Origin: Plumapathes pennacea
Lineage: Eukaryota > Cnidaria > Anthozoa > Antipatharia > Myriopathidae
Length of the DNA: 64,000 nucleotides
Reading direction: 5' to 3'
Assembly (NCBI GenBank): GCA_964036295.1
Contig: OZ038469.1
Span: 9,440,067-9,504,066 of the forward strand
The notes beneath the pieces were generated by a model. It saw only the letters and a list, made by a program, of their open reading frames with translations. It ran no database searches and was not told the origin of the DNA. The first letter of the stretch is position 1. The number at the start of each line of letters is the position of its first letter. Of this stretch, positions 12,747-24,341 are shown in pieces. The position numbers and the translations under genes are program-made.

Positions 12747-13160
12747 CCCCCCCCCCCGGGGGGGGGGGGGGGGTACTCCCATTTATAAGCCATATAGGTA
12801 TGTGCCGCCCCAAAGGGTATCGTTTCCAAGCATTTTTAGTCTGAAATAGGGTATAGATTTTGCCTTTTTGGTCAGAAATGTGTCGCCGCGGACATTGCAC
12901 GGAAAATGGAAGAAAACACAGGGCGGAAATCGTTGCAAAAGAAAAAAAAATCTGAAAAAGGTTTGAAATAGGGTATCCTGGGTTGGAAGAGAAATTCAGT
13001 TAGGCCCCTGTACCAATTGTTTGTAGGAGAATGCAGTTGTATGGGACGAGAGAGCGAGACCGTTGTGAGTGAAAGAAGGGTATGTGATGGCGTGGAATAT
13101 AGACATGAACAGAAATGGATGAGGCCCAAACAGGTCGTGTACCCCCCAAGCAGGGCATCA
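12747..13160 (+). repeat. C-tract/G-tract bordered repeat, copy 1
   Basis: It begins with 11 C followed directly by 16 G (12747-12773), then GGGTACTCCC. Inside are the phrases GAAATAGGGTATA and GTGTCGCCGCGGACATTGCA. The same phrases occur inverted at 61275-61560, next to another G-rich tract. It is a two-copy dispersed repeat with no coding capacity. Confidence 0.75.
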
Positions 13161-14532
13161 TGGGCAGTTTTCCTTCTTCTCAGGAAGTGCAGAGCTGTAA
13201 ACAGTAAGAGTAATATATTTTTTATTACATGTACAGTATATGACAGCTCTTTATATGTTCACTAAACACAACAATGCAATGCTTGTATCCATGCAGGCAA
13301 AACCAAATACAGTAGCCTACAAGACCTAGCTATCAAAGCGGTCCAAACACATGTGACATTAACCCCATAAGCAATTTTAAACAATAAGTTATGAACCTTA
13401 ATTACACCCAGAACCTTATACTGCTAATTACCCCACATGGGAGAGTGATGTACTAAGTTTCTCTCTTCCATTCTATCTCCAACAGTGTGGAGAAATTGAG
13501 ATTTGATAGAACTATCAATCCTCATCACAACGATCATACATTTTCTTCTCAAATGTTTAGAAGCTCTGGGCCTGGTTGTTCAATACCAGATTAAGGTAAC
13601 CCAGGGTTGCCATAACCAAATTCTTTCTCTTAATTTGTTGGCAAATAAACTACAGTTTTGATAAAAGATTGACTAAGAAACTTGTTCTCGGATCAAATCA
13701 TATCAAAGAAGGGCTTAAAATGACAGTAAAATTTAGACCCAATCCTGGATTAGCTTAAACTTCAGTGTGGCTTGATTCATCACATGTCCTTTTTCCATGC
13801 CGATGCAGTACAAAACTAGCTCTCCCAAGTACTAGCTTTACATTGTATTTTTGTGGACACATTAAGGCTGGCACATGAGCACAAGCTTTCACAATGTTTG
13901 TGTCATTGCAGACATTTGGGGAATCTACGAAAATACTTTGTTATGGAACTGCCTGTAAAGTCTGCCTAAGTCTGTTTACCATGCATGTACTGTGTCAACT
14001 CTCTCTAAGGCAGACACCTCTCTAAGGTGAACAGCATGCAGATTTGGCCCTTGCCGATTTTCACTTGTTCCTGTATCTGAACTCTCTAAGGCGGACACTA
14101 AATCTAGTCCGCCTTAGAGAGAGTTGACTGACTGTATAGGTTTGCAAAAAACAAACCAACTCCTGAGTGATCATCAACACTCCTCAGTCAGGTGGAAGCA
14201 TCATTATTAATTTCCTACACACTCCTCCCCCAGGAAAATATTAGTAAACCAACAACAACAACAAAGCGAAGCAAAAGTTGAGGAAATCAACCCATCTACT
14301 ATGCCAAGAAATAAAGGAAAATCATGTGAGGTAGCACATACTGAACCATACTGTACTGACGTCCTATGTGGGGAAGCGTATATGCATTTCCACAATCAAA
14401 CACAAAGTGGTCTACTGTAAAATCCTCCAACAGCAGTTTCACATGTGCTGGTTAATGACATGAAAGTATGGTCAGTAGTTTTAAAGTTCATGCGTATAGG
14501 AGTCAAAAAAAAAAACAAAAAAAAGGCACAAA
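13161..14532. other. Intergenic, repeat remnants
   Basis: No exon recognised. Positions 13570-13790 contain CCTGGTTGTTCAATACCAGA and a facing AATCCTGGATTAGCTTAA, probably an old foldback repeat. A clearer mariner-like MITE at 13990-14134 is listed separately. Confidence 0.4.
13990..14134. mobile_element. Tc/mariner-type MITE with CTCTCTAAGGC ends
   Basis: GTCAACTCTCTCTAAGGC at 13994-14011 faces GCCTTAGAGAGAGTTGAC at 14111-14128, a perfect 18-bp inverted pair. A TA dinucleotide lies just outside each end (13988-13989 and 14135-14136), as expected for Tc1/mariner insertion. No transposase. Confidence 0.65.
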
Positions 14533-17500
14533 TTATGATACCACCTTTGTAAACTGCTGGTCAAGTTCCAGGACAAGTGCCTGTCCAGGGTTAAGCTCAA
14601 TGTGATTCACATCTTGTTCCTTACCAACATCTTTGTCTTCAGTATCTACAACAATTTTTCCCCTCCCTGAAAGCTTCTTAATTTTATCCTCCCATATTTG
14701 GTCACTGAAATTAATGATGACCAAGTATGCAAGATCCCCTCGGGTGTATGCTAAGACCTGTTCATCCACCTTCCTCAATTCAAAACAGGTGCAGTTGAAT
14801 GCATCCTTGGCCCTCAGTCCGACCAGGCTCTTGTACAGACTGTAAGTTGATCCATTTTTCTTTCCCTCCTCCTCCACATTTACAGTTGCAAAATCAGTAC
14901 CTACTGGAGACCAGGGTTTTCCCTCTGTGAAGCCTGAGAAGAAACCAAAATAGAACACTGTCAATAATACAGAAGAATCAGAAAGAAAAGACCATGGAAT
15001 CTTGCATCCCGGCTATATGCCCCCTTGCACCCCTCTCATGAAACTGTCTACTGTAACTCCAGGGCTTATGCAGTACCTCAGATTTTTATGGGCCAAGATG
15101 CATTCTTAATTAATTTTTTGCCAGTACTAGTATTCATTGTACAAAAATTAGTATTACCACAAATTAAACATTTTGGAAACCTGAAGATCGACTTAAACAG
15201 GACTCAAAACTTATTGTACAGAACAAGTTGTTAAAAAAACTTACTAGCCCAATGGGAAAGCTAACCCTAACCCTAACCCTAGCTCGGTGTCTTGTATGTA
15301 CAAGGAGTAAACAAATCCAGCGAATATAAGCTTTCTCTAAAGTGTTCAATGCAAACAAAACACGAGTGCAGAAATTAGGAAAGTATAGTACTATCTACTA
15401 TCTAGTATCAGAGCTGGTACCACACTATAGTACTGTACAGTCAGGCAACATTACCTGCACTAATGTCGCTTGACCACTGCATGGGAGACCTTGAAGCATC
15501 TTTACCTGCACCACTATTTACCATACCAATCTCTTCACCATAATAAGTACTTGCTGTTCCAGGTAGAGTAAGAAGCAGGACATTCATGGCCTTGTTCATC
15601 TCTTTCTTGACACGATCAGAATCTTCACTTCCAGTCAACCAGTTTGGGGATTCTCCTTTTGGAAATGCTTTCAAATATCCACTTATGCTTTCACTGATAC
15701 TCTCAGAGAGTGACTTGTTAGGTGCTGCTGTAGTAGGGATGAGGCCAATATTGAATGGGAAGTCGGAGACACTGTAGTACTGTATGGTGCGTTTACTGGA
15801 ACCAGTGACTTCTGCCATCGAAACCAGACTACTGCCATTTGTCGAGTTCTTTATAAAGTCTGTGAATTGCTTCAAAATCTCTCGATCTTGGTCCAAATCT
15901 GATGCCAAGAAAATGAGTGTGAGTCTTTCTTTAAAATTCAAGTTACAGTACTGTACACATATGGATCACTGTGATATCATTGCATACTGGTTTTATGCAT
16001 ACCAGTTATTGCAGTTATTGCATTGCCAAGTGTGTTCATTGTCATTGAATTAAGTGTATTTCTTTACCTCATATACATGTAATTTATCTAAAACATATGC
16101 AAGAAACATTAAAAACACGAAACACAGGTGTTTGAATTAGGCTGAGCTTACCAGCGGTGAAGAAATCACGTGGAGCAACCAGCCATTTATTCGTTATAAT
16201 CAAGATGGCGACGAACACTTCGAATCAAAGATCATCTCTTCTCGTGTTGTTCGCTGTCATTTAAGGATTCCTTTTCCACAATTCTTGTTTGTAAACTGCC
16301 TTAGAGTTTTCTAAGAGTTATAATTGAAATGCAATTGAAAATGACTCGAAGCCGCTCCGCTTTGTAAAGAACCGCTTGCTGTGACAAAGCATTCATGAAG
16401 TGAAGACATTCTTATCGAAACAATTGTCGTGTCCTCCATTTTCCTTGCTCCGAAACAAAGTTGAAACGTCCATCTTTATCATCATCTTTTCAGTGTTTAA
16501 GGCTTGTTTCCGGTTGGCCGGTTTTCCGGCCATCAGTGGTGAAAGGGTTAAAGATGGAAATTCTTTTTTTTTGTTTTTTTTTCTCCGTAGTTTTCTTTTC
16601 TGGGTCGAGAATCAGCAGACGGTGATTGGTTCATATTATCACATGATATGCAATGACGTAAACCACCGCCTGGTTGGATCAGTTGGTTGAGTGCCGGTCT
16701 TTCATGTGGGAGGTCGCGGGTTCGAGCCCCGGCCGGACCAGCACTCATGGTCTTACTAGAAATACAATAATCGCAGATACCCCTCGCTCCGCCATTGATT
16801 GGACTTTACTTTGGTTCTGCTCAACAAGAGCAGCCTTTGTTTTACCAAAATGTTGACTCAATCTTTCTTCAAAGTCAAGTGCTATACGCAAAGGAAGGAG
16901 AAAAAGAATGGTGTTTGTTATACTTTTGTGTTGAAAAAAAAAAAAAAGAGTCGATTGCGTGAAGAAGTACGTATTTCCAACAGTCGGCACGTCAAATTAA
17001 TTCATACAGTCTGCCAAGCACATTCTCAAAATATAATACTAAAATTTGAAGTTGGTCAGCCACCGTAGTACGGGAAAAAAGGAACACTGATTTTCCATTT
17101 TTGTATTCACAGGCAGTACAATTAAATAGGCTTCCTGTGCAATTTTTTTTGCTCTGGACTCCATGCACCAGACTCAGGCATGCGTTTTCAATGAGCTTGA
17201 ATTGTCTTGTATGTGAACTCGCTCAAAACAGCACGATTTCTCCCAGAATCAAAGCAAAACTTGAACGGTTTACTTCAAATTATACACGGGTTTCAGAACT
17301 AGTCATACTTCACAGGGCTTGTGAACGATTCTCACTGCAATCACCGCACGTCAGATTACAGCATTTGTCACACTTTAGTCTTGAAAGAAAAAAATAAGAC
17401 ATCTGACTAAATCATTCAAGACCCCAAGTTCCGATTGCTCTGAGTGAATACGGTGTCGAAACTGGCAACAGAAGCGTATTAAAACAATACTTCGAGGGAA

Positions 17501-20348
17501 AATGATCGGCATACAGATTTTATTATTCTTGAAGTGATCGAGTTACAAGATACGGGATAGAATATATTTGTAACGGTGATTGTTTGATTTCCACTGACTG
17601 ACCTTTGTTGCTTGTCCTTTCTGAATAAGTATCTGATCAAAACGGTGTCTGAAGCTCCCGATTTGCTTTCAAGCGCCATTTCCTTTGCGGAGTTGTTTCT
17701 TCAGCATGCTTCTGTTCATGATGCTTTCGGTCATAACAGGATTGTCGTCTTTTGTCGAGACGGATTCTGCCTTGCTCGTGCTTGTTCCCTTCTCTTTTGA
17801 AGACGAGTTTCACGAGACTTTTGTGTTTCAAGTTTTTCAGTTTTCAAATGTTGCTTCGTTCAATCTTATTCAGAGTATCAGTAAAACTACAGCGGGACAC
17901 ATGATCGATCCTTTGTCGTTGCTTAATGCGGATGGCCCTGGGGATGAGGTCGTACACCAGACAAACAGACAAACGAACAAACTAATATCGAGATGGCAAC
18001 CTGCTTGGAGTCTTCAAATAGGGCAATTTTGCTGCATTAGCATTGTGATTATTACCCTCGCTTCGCTTGGGGAAAATAACTGAGAAGATGCTGCCTTTGT
18101 TTCTATCAGCAAATGGTAAGATTTTCACATGGCTCGGCTGACTACGTAAAATGGCCGTCCCGTCTCCCTATACTTCTATAATTCTTCTGCTTATCGTACT
18201 TTGCCTGTTGAAATGTTTCTTCCATTCAATCATGTAGCCTTTGTTTCACAATGGTCATTGTATACCAGATATGAAAAATACACCGAAATAGTCCTGAGCA
18301 TTGATTATGCCTGAACACAGTGAACAAAACCGCAATAATATTGTAAACGAGTGTCGTGTTACATTCCTCGCTTGTTACAGAACACGAATACTCAAAAGCC
18401 TGATAGAAGAAACGTATTCAGTTAATAAAAGGAAACACAAAAGTATTGAAGCGAAGGCTGGTTAATCGTGGTCTCTGGTTAGAAATAAGAGTCAAAGATC
18501 GATTGTGCATAAAAAAGATATGTCACACATTCTCAAAATGCAGGATCGCTCAACCTGAAGCAAGTGTATGAGTGTCGTAATGATAATTTACAGTTTAATC
18601 AGGTTTCATTTTGAGCAAGGTGTCAACAGCCAAGTTCTCTATAACTGTGTGATATTTTTCTGGTGAGAAATCTGATGCCTCTCTTGGGAGTTCCACTTTT
18701 GTCTCTGCTTTCCATTTTAGTATATTCTGGTCTCGACGCAACTCACATCGCGAGCTCACTGGCAACGCCAGTCTAGTTTATTTATAAACACTTGTATTCA
18801 CTGTTATTACTAGTGGCAAAGATCTGAGCTGCTGGAAGGGGTCACTTTTCTTTCTGCTTTAGTTATCAGAATATGGTAGTGCATAGAACTTGGGAACTTT
18901 AGTAACATGATCGGAGAAATATCACCACATCACCTGTACTTGGTTGGGTGAAAATCATATTGGGCTATATTGAGCTGCCCTATGATTTTAGGGAACAACC
19001 CCAAAAGACCCAATCCCTTCATACGTTTAAGATCCACAATACAAGAAATTGTTTACGGAAAACACCACTAATTGCAAATGAATGAATGCTTCCTTTATAA
19101 GCAATAATATGGCTGTCTGGAGACGGATATGTCCATGTAAATGTAAATTCGGCTTTCGGGCGAATCTTGTTACTGTACATAATCTGTTCACAGTTCGTTT
19201 TGTAGCATATAAATAGAACTAACAGGAAACATAGATGGGGGTGAAGGGAATTTACAGTCAAGCGGAAACGTCCCTGTGTTATTGACAAAATGAAGCATTT
19301 GCCTTTTCATTCTGTGAACCTCATAAATATTGCATATTGCGTGCAAAGCTCAATTGTGGTGTGAAACCAAAACCAAATTTTACATACCGTACGTATACTT
19401 GTGATCCAGCATATCATACTGCAACACTGTAGCGTTGTAATTCGGATTCTCTGGCTCGTCCTTGAATGAGGAATCTTCGACCATGAACTGTACATTTTCA
19501 AAAGCGAAGCCGTCGATTCCCTTGTCCAGCCAAAATTTCATCGCGTCTTTCAAAGCGCTGATAACAGCGGGGTTAGCAAGGTTTAGATCGGGCTGTCCTT
19601 CAGAAAACTGATGTAGATAGAACGAGTTGCCTTCCCTTTTCCACGCGCTCCCGCCGTAAACACTGATCCAATTGTTTGGAGGTGCAGCAGGTTTGCTCGA
19701 ATTCCCACTCAAATTCCCAGCTGGCTTGCCCTCACGCCATATGTACCAATCCCTTTTCGAGTTGTTCGAGGCCTTACTGCTCTCTACAAACCACGGGTGC
19801 TTGTCGGAGGTATAGTTTGGCACAAAGTCCAACACTACCTTAATGCCAAGCTCGTCAGATTTCTTCAACAGTCCCTCGAAGTCTGCCATACTGCCGAACA
19901 TGTTGTTTACAGTAGTGAAGCTCTCTGGCCCATAGATGGAATCCAGTCGAATGATCTTCACTCCAAGGTCTTTCAAGTATTGCATCTTGTCGGCTATTCC
20001 TTTCAAGTCTCCATTGCCATCTTTGTTTGAATCTTTGAACGAGCGTGGGTAGATTTGGTACACGATCTCTCTGCGCCACCACGTTTCTTCGTCCGTTTCT
20101 TGCCCTTCTTTATTATCGGGTTTTCCTTCCTCGACTTTGGCACACTTCGGTGAGACGATAATGATTATCACAGCAGCAACAACCATGGCCAAGACGACGA
20201 TTCCGAAAAATATGACCAGAACCAAACGCGTCTTTCTGTGCTTGGCCACTTCTTCCTCGCTCGGACGGCGAGGAACTCGATCAGGTTGCTCAAGCTTTAT
20301 CTTAACGTCTTCTTTGGTGAGACTACTGAACTCGACCTCTCCCGTCAT
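14533..20348 (-). CDS. SLC3A1/2-like: SLC3-family amino acid transporter heavy chain (rBAT/4F2hc-like)
   Basis: Three exons on the minus strand: 20348-19388, 15898-15455 and 14933-14533, all splicing in phase 1 with GT/AG borders, for 601 residues. SLC3 proteins are type II membrane glycoproteins that escort SLC7 amino acid exchangers to the plasma membrane. Visible parts: a cytosolic tail of about 41 residues, a membrane span at about 42-65, a Cys at 69 (SPKC) where family members form the disulphide to the light chain, then a GH13 alpha-glucosidase-like ectodomain (QIYPRSFKDSNKDGNGDLKG, TLPGTASTYYGEEIG, SPMQWSS). Catalytic residues are gone: the usual DGFRxD is DGFAFE, and NHD is replaced by SED. 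The tail resembles 4F2hc (SLC3A2) while the ectodomain is nearer rBAT (SLC3A1). ATG 20348 was chosen over an in-frame ATG 33 codons upstream because the extra segment is hydrophobic and precedes the normal tail. Confidence 0.9.
15261..15282. repeat. Interstitial telomere-like repeat
   Basis: CTAACCCTAACCCTAACCCT followed by AG, three to four units of the TTAGGG telomere motif, inside the second intron of the SLC3 gene. Confidence 0.8.
16555..16664 (-). repeat. Repeat family A, copy 2, tail half (inverted)
   Basis: Reads as the complement of the right end of family A: GGTGATTGGTTCATATTATC, with the T-rich stretch at 16561-16580 corresponding to the A-rich tail. Its other half lies at 18177-18782; later insertions separate the two, and the middle of the family A unit is missing. 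Confidence 0.7.
16669..16755 (+). mobile_element. tRNA-derived SINE head
   Basis: An A-box-like TGGATCAGTTGGTTGAG and a B-box GGTTCGAGCCC (16719-16729) have tRNA-like spacing, and the segment ends CCGGCCGGACCA. The acceptor and anticodon stems do not pair properly, so it is not a working tRNA. The following GCACTCATGGTCTTA and the distant AAAATAACTGAGAAGATGCT at about 18073 look like the two sides of a SINE body split by repeat B. Confidence 0.65.
16756..18073 (-). mobile_element. Repeat family B, copy 1 (Helitron-like candidate)
   Basis: Matches 43191-45092 in inverse orientation, including both ends. Read on the minus strand it starts TCCCCAAGCGAAGCG and ends GTATTTCTAG followed by T, the TC...CTRR layout of Helitrons, with no target duplication. 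It encodes a degraded basic segment containing RRQSCYDRKHHEQKHAEE, like the Arg/Glu-rich repeats near the start of some Helitron proteins. No Rep or helicase domain remains. The usual 3' hairpin is weak here, so the class assignment is tentative; the repeat relationship itself is clear. Confidence 0.6.
18074..18176 (+). mobile_element. SINE body remainder
   Basis: AAAATAACTGAGAAGATGCT and CTTTGTTTCTATCAGCAAAT lie between the end of repeat B and the resumption of inverted family A at 18177. I interpret this as the rest of the SINE whose head is at 16669-16755. Confidence 0.5.
18177..18782 (-). repeat. Repeat family A, copy 2, head half (inverted)
   Basis: Complement of 604-1240: it contains TCTTGGGAGTTCCAC, GGTCTCGACGCAACTCAC and CTGGCAACGCCAGTCTAGTT. 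It sits in the first intron of the SLC3 gene and ends where copies 1 and 3 begin. Confidence 0.8.
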
Positions 20349-21129
20349 CTTGTTATAAGGAGGAAGCCGTTTAACCACAAAGAAGGAAAGATATCCCAGA
20401 GGACCAGTTAATATTTGAAACGAAGCTACCGCGAACACGATCAACAAAAATTATTCCACGCGGCAGCTTTACACGTTTGATCACGTGCACAATTCTTGGT
20501 TTCAATGGGCCATTGGTAACCAATCAGAGCACGGCTTTTCACATTGCTTTGTGCACTTTGTACTTTTGTCGGTTCTTGATTGGTGGAGCTCAATGTTGAC
20601 ATCTTTGAAACATCTGGTTTCGTGACCCTCGCAATACGCTGGGAACTCTTGCATCATCCAACTTTAGTCAATGAATAGCACATGTATTTTATTGTGTTCG
20701 ATCCGAAGAAGGAAATATTTCAATATATTCGTCGGACTTTGGATAAAGATAAGGATAAAGCCACATGGGGTGGTCCTTTTTCAAAAATGCACTAGCTCTA
20801 CTTTCTTGCAATTCGCAAACAAAAGAGTTCCCGCCACGTTTACACGTTGCAGACTCATGGGTCAGCGGCAAAAAAATGGCGGGAGAACCGCGATCACCCC
20901 CGTGAGAACATTAGTGACCAGTTTTGTCTACATCGGCGTCGGCGTGTCGAAATATGTCTTCTGTTTTGCATTACAATTCATCAACTTTGTCACTTCAAAC
21001 TTTCGCTCACGCTTTCGAAGTCACCCGTGTACCGAGAGGAGCACCCATCGGAACTGTTCCGCAAAATATGTGTTTCACACAGCATCCTGTGCTGGCAGGC
21101 GTTTTGTTTTTCCTCCACTGCTGGCTGAG
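20349..21129. promoter_or_regulatory. 5' flank of the SLC3 gene
   Basis: Upstream of the SLC3 start on the minus strand. It contains AACCAATCAGAGC at about 20518 and ATTGGTGG at about 20579, CCAAT-type boxes in opposite orientations. No TATA box is evident. The transcription start cannot be placed by eye. Beyond about 21.0 kb the sequence merges into the 21-23.6 kb repeat block. Confidence 0.3.
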
Positions 21130-23586
21130 AAAAGTAGCACTCACTTCGGGCTGCTGGCAAAATCGAGTCTTGCATAGCCTGCGAAAATAGACAGAGTTTC
21201 CGCCTGCTGCTTTGTAAGGCCAAAAAATATGTCATTCTAAAGCCTGGAAGCAGTACGTTATTATTTCCGGCTGGAAAAATAGGTAATTTTGATCAGTTGC
21301 TGTGAGACTTTTCTGTTGGGAAATGGACATTCGGAAACTGCCTTCCTGGGAATGTGGAACACCTTTGTGTTTGCTGGCCAGCAACAGAAAAAAAGCCGAA
21401 AAGAACTATTTTTGGGGAGCTATCCATTGTATTTACACAAGGAAATGTATTTTGAGAAATACTCTCGTTGGGTGCTCTCGTACCGATACACATTCGCACC
21501 GAAAATTCCGGGAACCGAAATCAAATGGAACTGAAAGTTAGTGACGACAATTCTGCAATGACACCGTTTTCGAGAAATGATGGTGAAACGCATATATTTT
21601 TCGAGGGAACAAAAGGTAGAAGAGTCGGCCCGAGAACAACAAAATATATTTGGGATTGAGCGAAACTGATTCTGATGTAAGTGAAAATCGCATTGTTAAA
21701 TATTCCCACGATATAAATAAGGTCTAATACAAGGAATGCGTATTCGATCAAATATATTTTTCTGGTAAAACCGGTACGCAGGCTTCCTTTGGATGTATTT
21801 ATTTACTCTTATGAATACGTAAATTCGACATTGTCTCAGGTGATTGCATGACCAAAGGCGCCGACTGTTTCTTTAGCAATAAAATGCAAGAAGTATTTCT
21901 CGGCTACATTATTTATACAAGGAGCACCCATCAAAGCTGTTACGCAAAATGTGTTCCACACAGCATCCTGTGCTGGCAGTAGGCTTGGATAAATTATGCT
22001 CGTAAAATGGCGAATTATGCCTGCCGGCAGTGCTCGTAAAAATCGTGAATTATGCTCAAAATTATGCTCAGGGAACAAAATTAAGCTCGTATGCTCGGTA
22101 CGAGCCTCGCCCCAGTCCCTTTCCGCGCATGGTTTCGCCCCCAGTCCTACGCGGCCGCGTATCCCGAGCTTCCGAGGGGCGAGCGGGCAAATCACAAGAT
22201 ATTTTCGATTTGTTTTGAATTTGTTTTATTTATTTTTCTTTCAACTGTAATTCATGTCTTTGTCTTATTGATTTCTTCAAATTATGCTGAAATTATGCTC
22301 GAAAATGCGGAATTATGCCGGCATAATGCCCGATGTTCGAAGTAGTGAATATGCTCAAAATTATGCCGGCATAATTTATCCAAGCCTAGCTGGCAGGCAC
22401 TTTATTTTTCCTTAACTGTCGCTGAAAATTCGGCTGGCAAAATTGAGTCTTGCATAGCCTGCGAAAATAGACAGATTATACGCCTGTTGCTTTGCTCCGC
22501 CGAAAAATATGTATTCTGAAGCCTGGAAGCGGTAGTTTATTACTTCTGGGTGGGAAAAAAAGTGATTTTATTCAGTTGCTGGGGGAGGACTGCTCTGCTG
22601 GCAAATGGACATTCGGAAATTGCCTTTTTGGGAATGTGGAACACCTCTGTGTTTGCCAGCAACAGAAAAAAAGCCAAAAAGCCAAAAAAAAAAAAAAAAA
22701 AAAAAATGTTGGGAAGCTGTATTTTGAGAAATCCTCGTTGGGTGCTCTCGTATTACGTCGAATGTGCGCGTACACCTTGGCATCCCCTAAATGAGACCCA
22801 GCAAAAAGTACGTAATGTTTATCAACAATAAGACAAATGTTGGACGAGGTTGAGCAAAATATCGTGATTTGCCAGTGGCGAGCAGATCAATAGATTTGTT
22901 CAGATTTGAGATTTGAGCAGATCAATTGATTTCTTCAAATTATGCTGAAATTATGCTCGAAAATGCGGAATTATGCCGGCATAATGCCCGATGTTCGAAG
23001 TAGTGAATATGCTCAAAATTATGCCGGCATAATTTATCCAAGCCTAGCTGGCAGGCACTTTATTTTTCCTTAACTGTCGCTGAAAATTCGGCTGGCAAAA
23101 TTGAGTCTTGCATAGCCTGCGAAAATAGACAGATTATACGCCTGTTGCTTTGCTCCGCCGAAAAATAAGTATTCTGAAGCCTGGAAACGGTAGTTTATTA
23201 CTTCTGGGTGGGAAAAAAAGTGATTTTATTCAGTTGCTGGGGGAGGACTGCTCTGCTGGCATATGGACATTCGGAAATTGCCTTTTTGGGAATGTAGAAC
23301 ACCTCTGTGTTTGCCAGCAACAGAAAAAAAGTCAAAAAGCCAAAAAGCCAAAAAAAAAAAAAAAAAAAAAATTTTGGGAAGCTGTATTTTGAGAAATCCT
23401 CGTTGGGTGCTCTCGTATTACGTCGAATGTGCGCGTACACCTTGGCATCCCCTAAATGAGACCCAGCAAAAAGTACGTAATGTTTATCAACAATAAGACA
23501 AATGTTGGACGAGGTTGAGCAAAATATCGTGATTTCCCAGTGGCGAGCAGATCAATAGATGATCTGCGAGACACTGGCAAATCACG
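21130..23586. repeat. Tandemly duplicated repeat block (two 658-bp units plus an older unit)
   Basis: Positions 22271-22928 are repeated almost exactly at 22929-23586, offset 658 bp. Both units share TTGCATAGCCTGCGAAAATA, ACATTCGGAAATTGCC and a long A run after AAAGCCAAAAAGCC. A more diverged relative lies at 21130-21500. The junction carries TTGATTTCTTCAA, which may have mediated the duplication. The A runs make long but meaningless Lys/Phe frames. Confidence 0.85.
21980..22388. mobile_element. hAT-type MITE with 8-bp target duplication
   Basis: The ends TAGGCTTGGATAAATTATGC and GCATAATTTATCCAAGCCTA are perfect 20-bp inverted repeats. The element is flanked on both sides by GCTGGCAG (21972-21979 and 22389-22396). 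The related empty site at about 21098 reads GTGCTGGCAGGCG, with a single GCTGGCAG. An 8-bp duplication is the hAT hallmark. No transposase. Confidence 0.85.
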
Positions 23587-23588
23587 AC

Positions 23589-23620
<32 letters not shown>

Positions 23621-24088
23621 AATATTCGAGTGCACGAGCTTACATTTCACAAATTATTTAGCATATCCGTTGAAAAGCGCGCGTTGTAGCGAAAACGAGC
23701 TGCCATGTTCACACAGGCCGAGAAAACTGCATGAGTAGAATCTTACTTGCAGTTGACAAGCCGAAAACAGTAGTACGCATGAGCTTATTTACAGGCAGTT
23801 ATTTGCAGGTGACGTAGCAGTCGCTCGGCCAATCGAAAGAGTAAACATAATTAATTTCTTTTATATCTTACTTTATTCTCTTGCGCAGGTTTTTGCAAAC
23901 AAGTGCGCTCTCCGCAGAAGCCATAATTGCGTTACATGCCTGCACACACCATATTAATGTGTTTTTCTTGTACCAATATTATAATACTGTAAACTCTTAA
24001 ATAGTACCTAATTATAAATAATATTTGAAATGCTTAGAAAACTAACTATACTCCTTCACATATCGTTATACTCCAATGTCAATAACTC

Positions 24089-24307
24089 TTAAAAATCTTC
24101 TTCGAAGTCTCCGTACTCATCTTCAAGGCCTACAATGAAAGAGAAACAGAAATCACTCTGAAACATCGTCCAGTAAGCTGTCTTACGAGAACTACCGTTC
24201 GTTGATGGGAGTTAGCAGGGATAACTATGTGCCAAAATAAGGTTCAAGGACAATAAATAAATAAAAAAGACATAAATAAACAAACAAAACAAACAAAAAC
24301 AAAAACA

Positions 24308-24341
<34 letters not shown>

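Noticed and set aside
16669..16742. Possible tRNA gene
   Set aside because: A and B boxes are present but acceptor and anticodon stems do not pair and SINE body sequence follows.
20349..20447. Upstream in-frame Met as the SLC3 start
   Set aside because: It would add a second hydrophobic segment before the normal cytosolic tail, contrary to the type II topology of the family.
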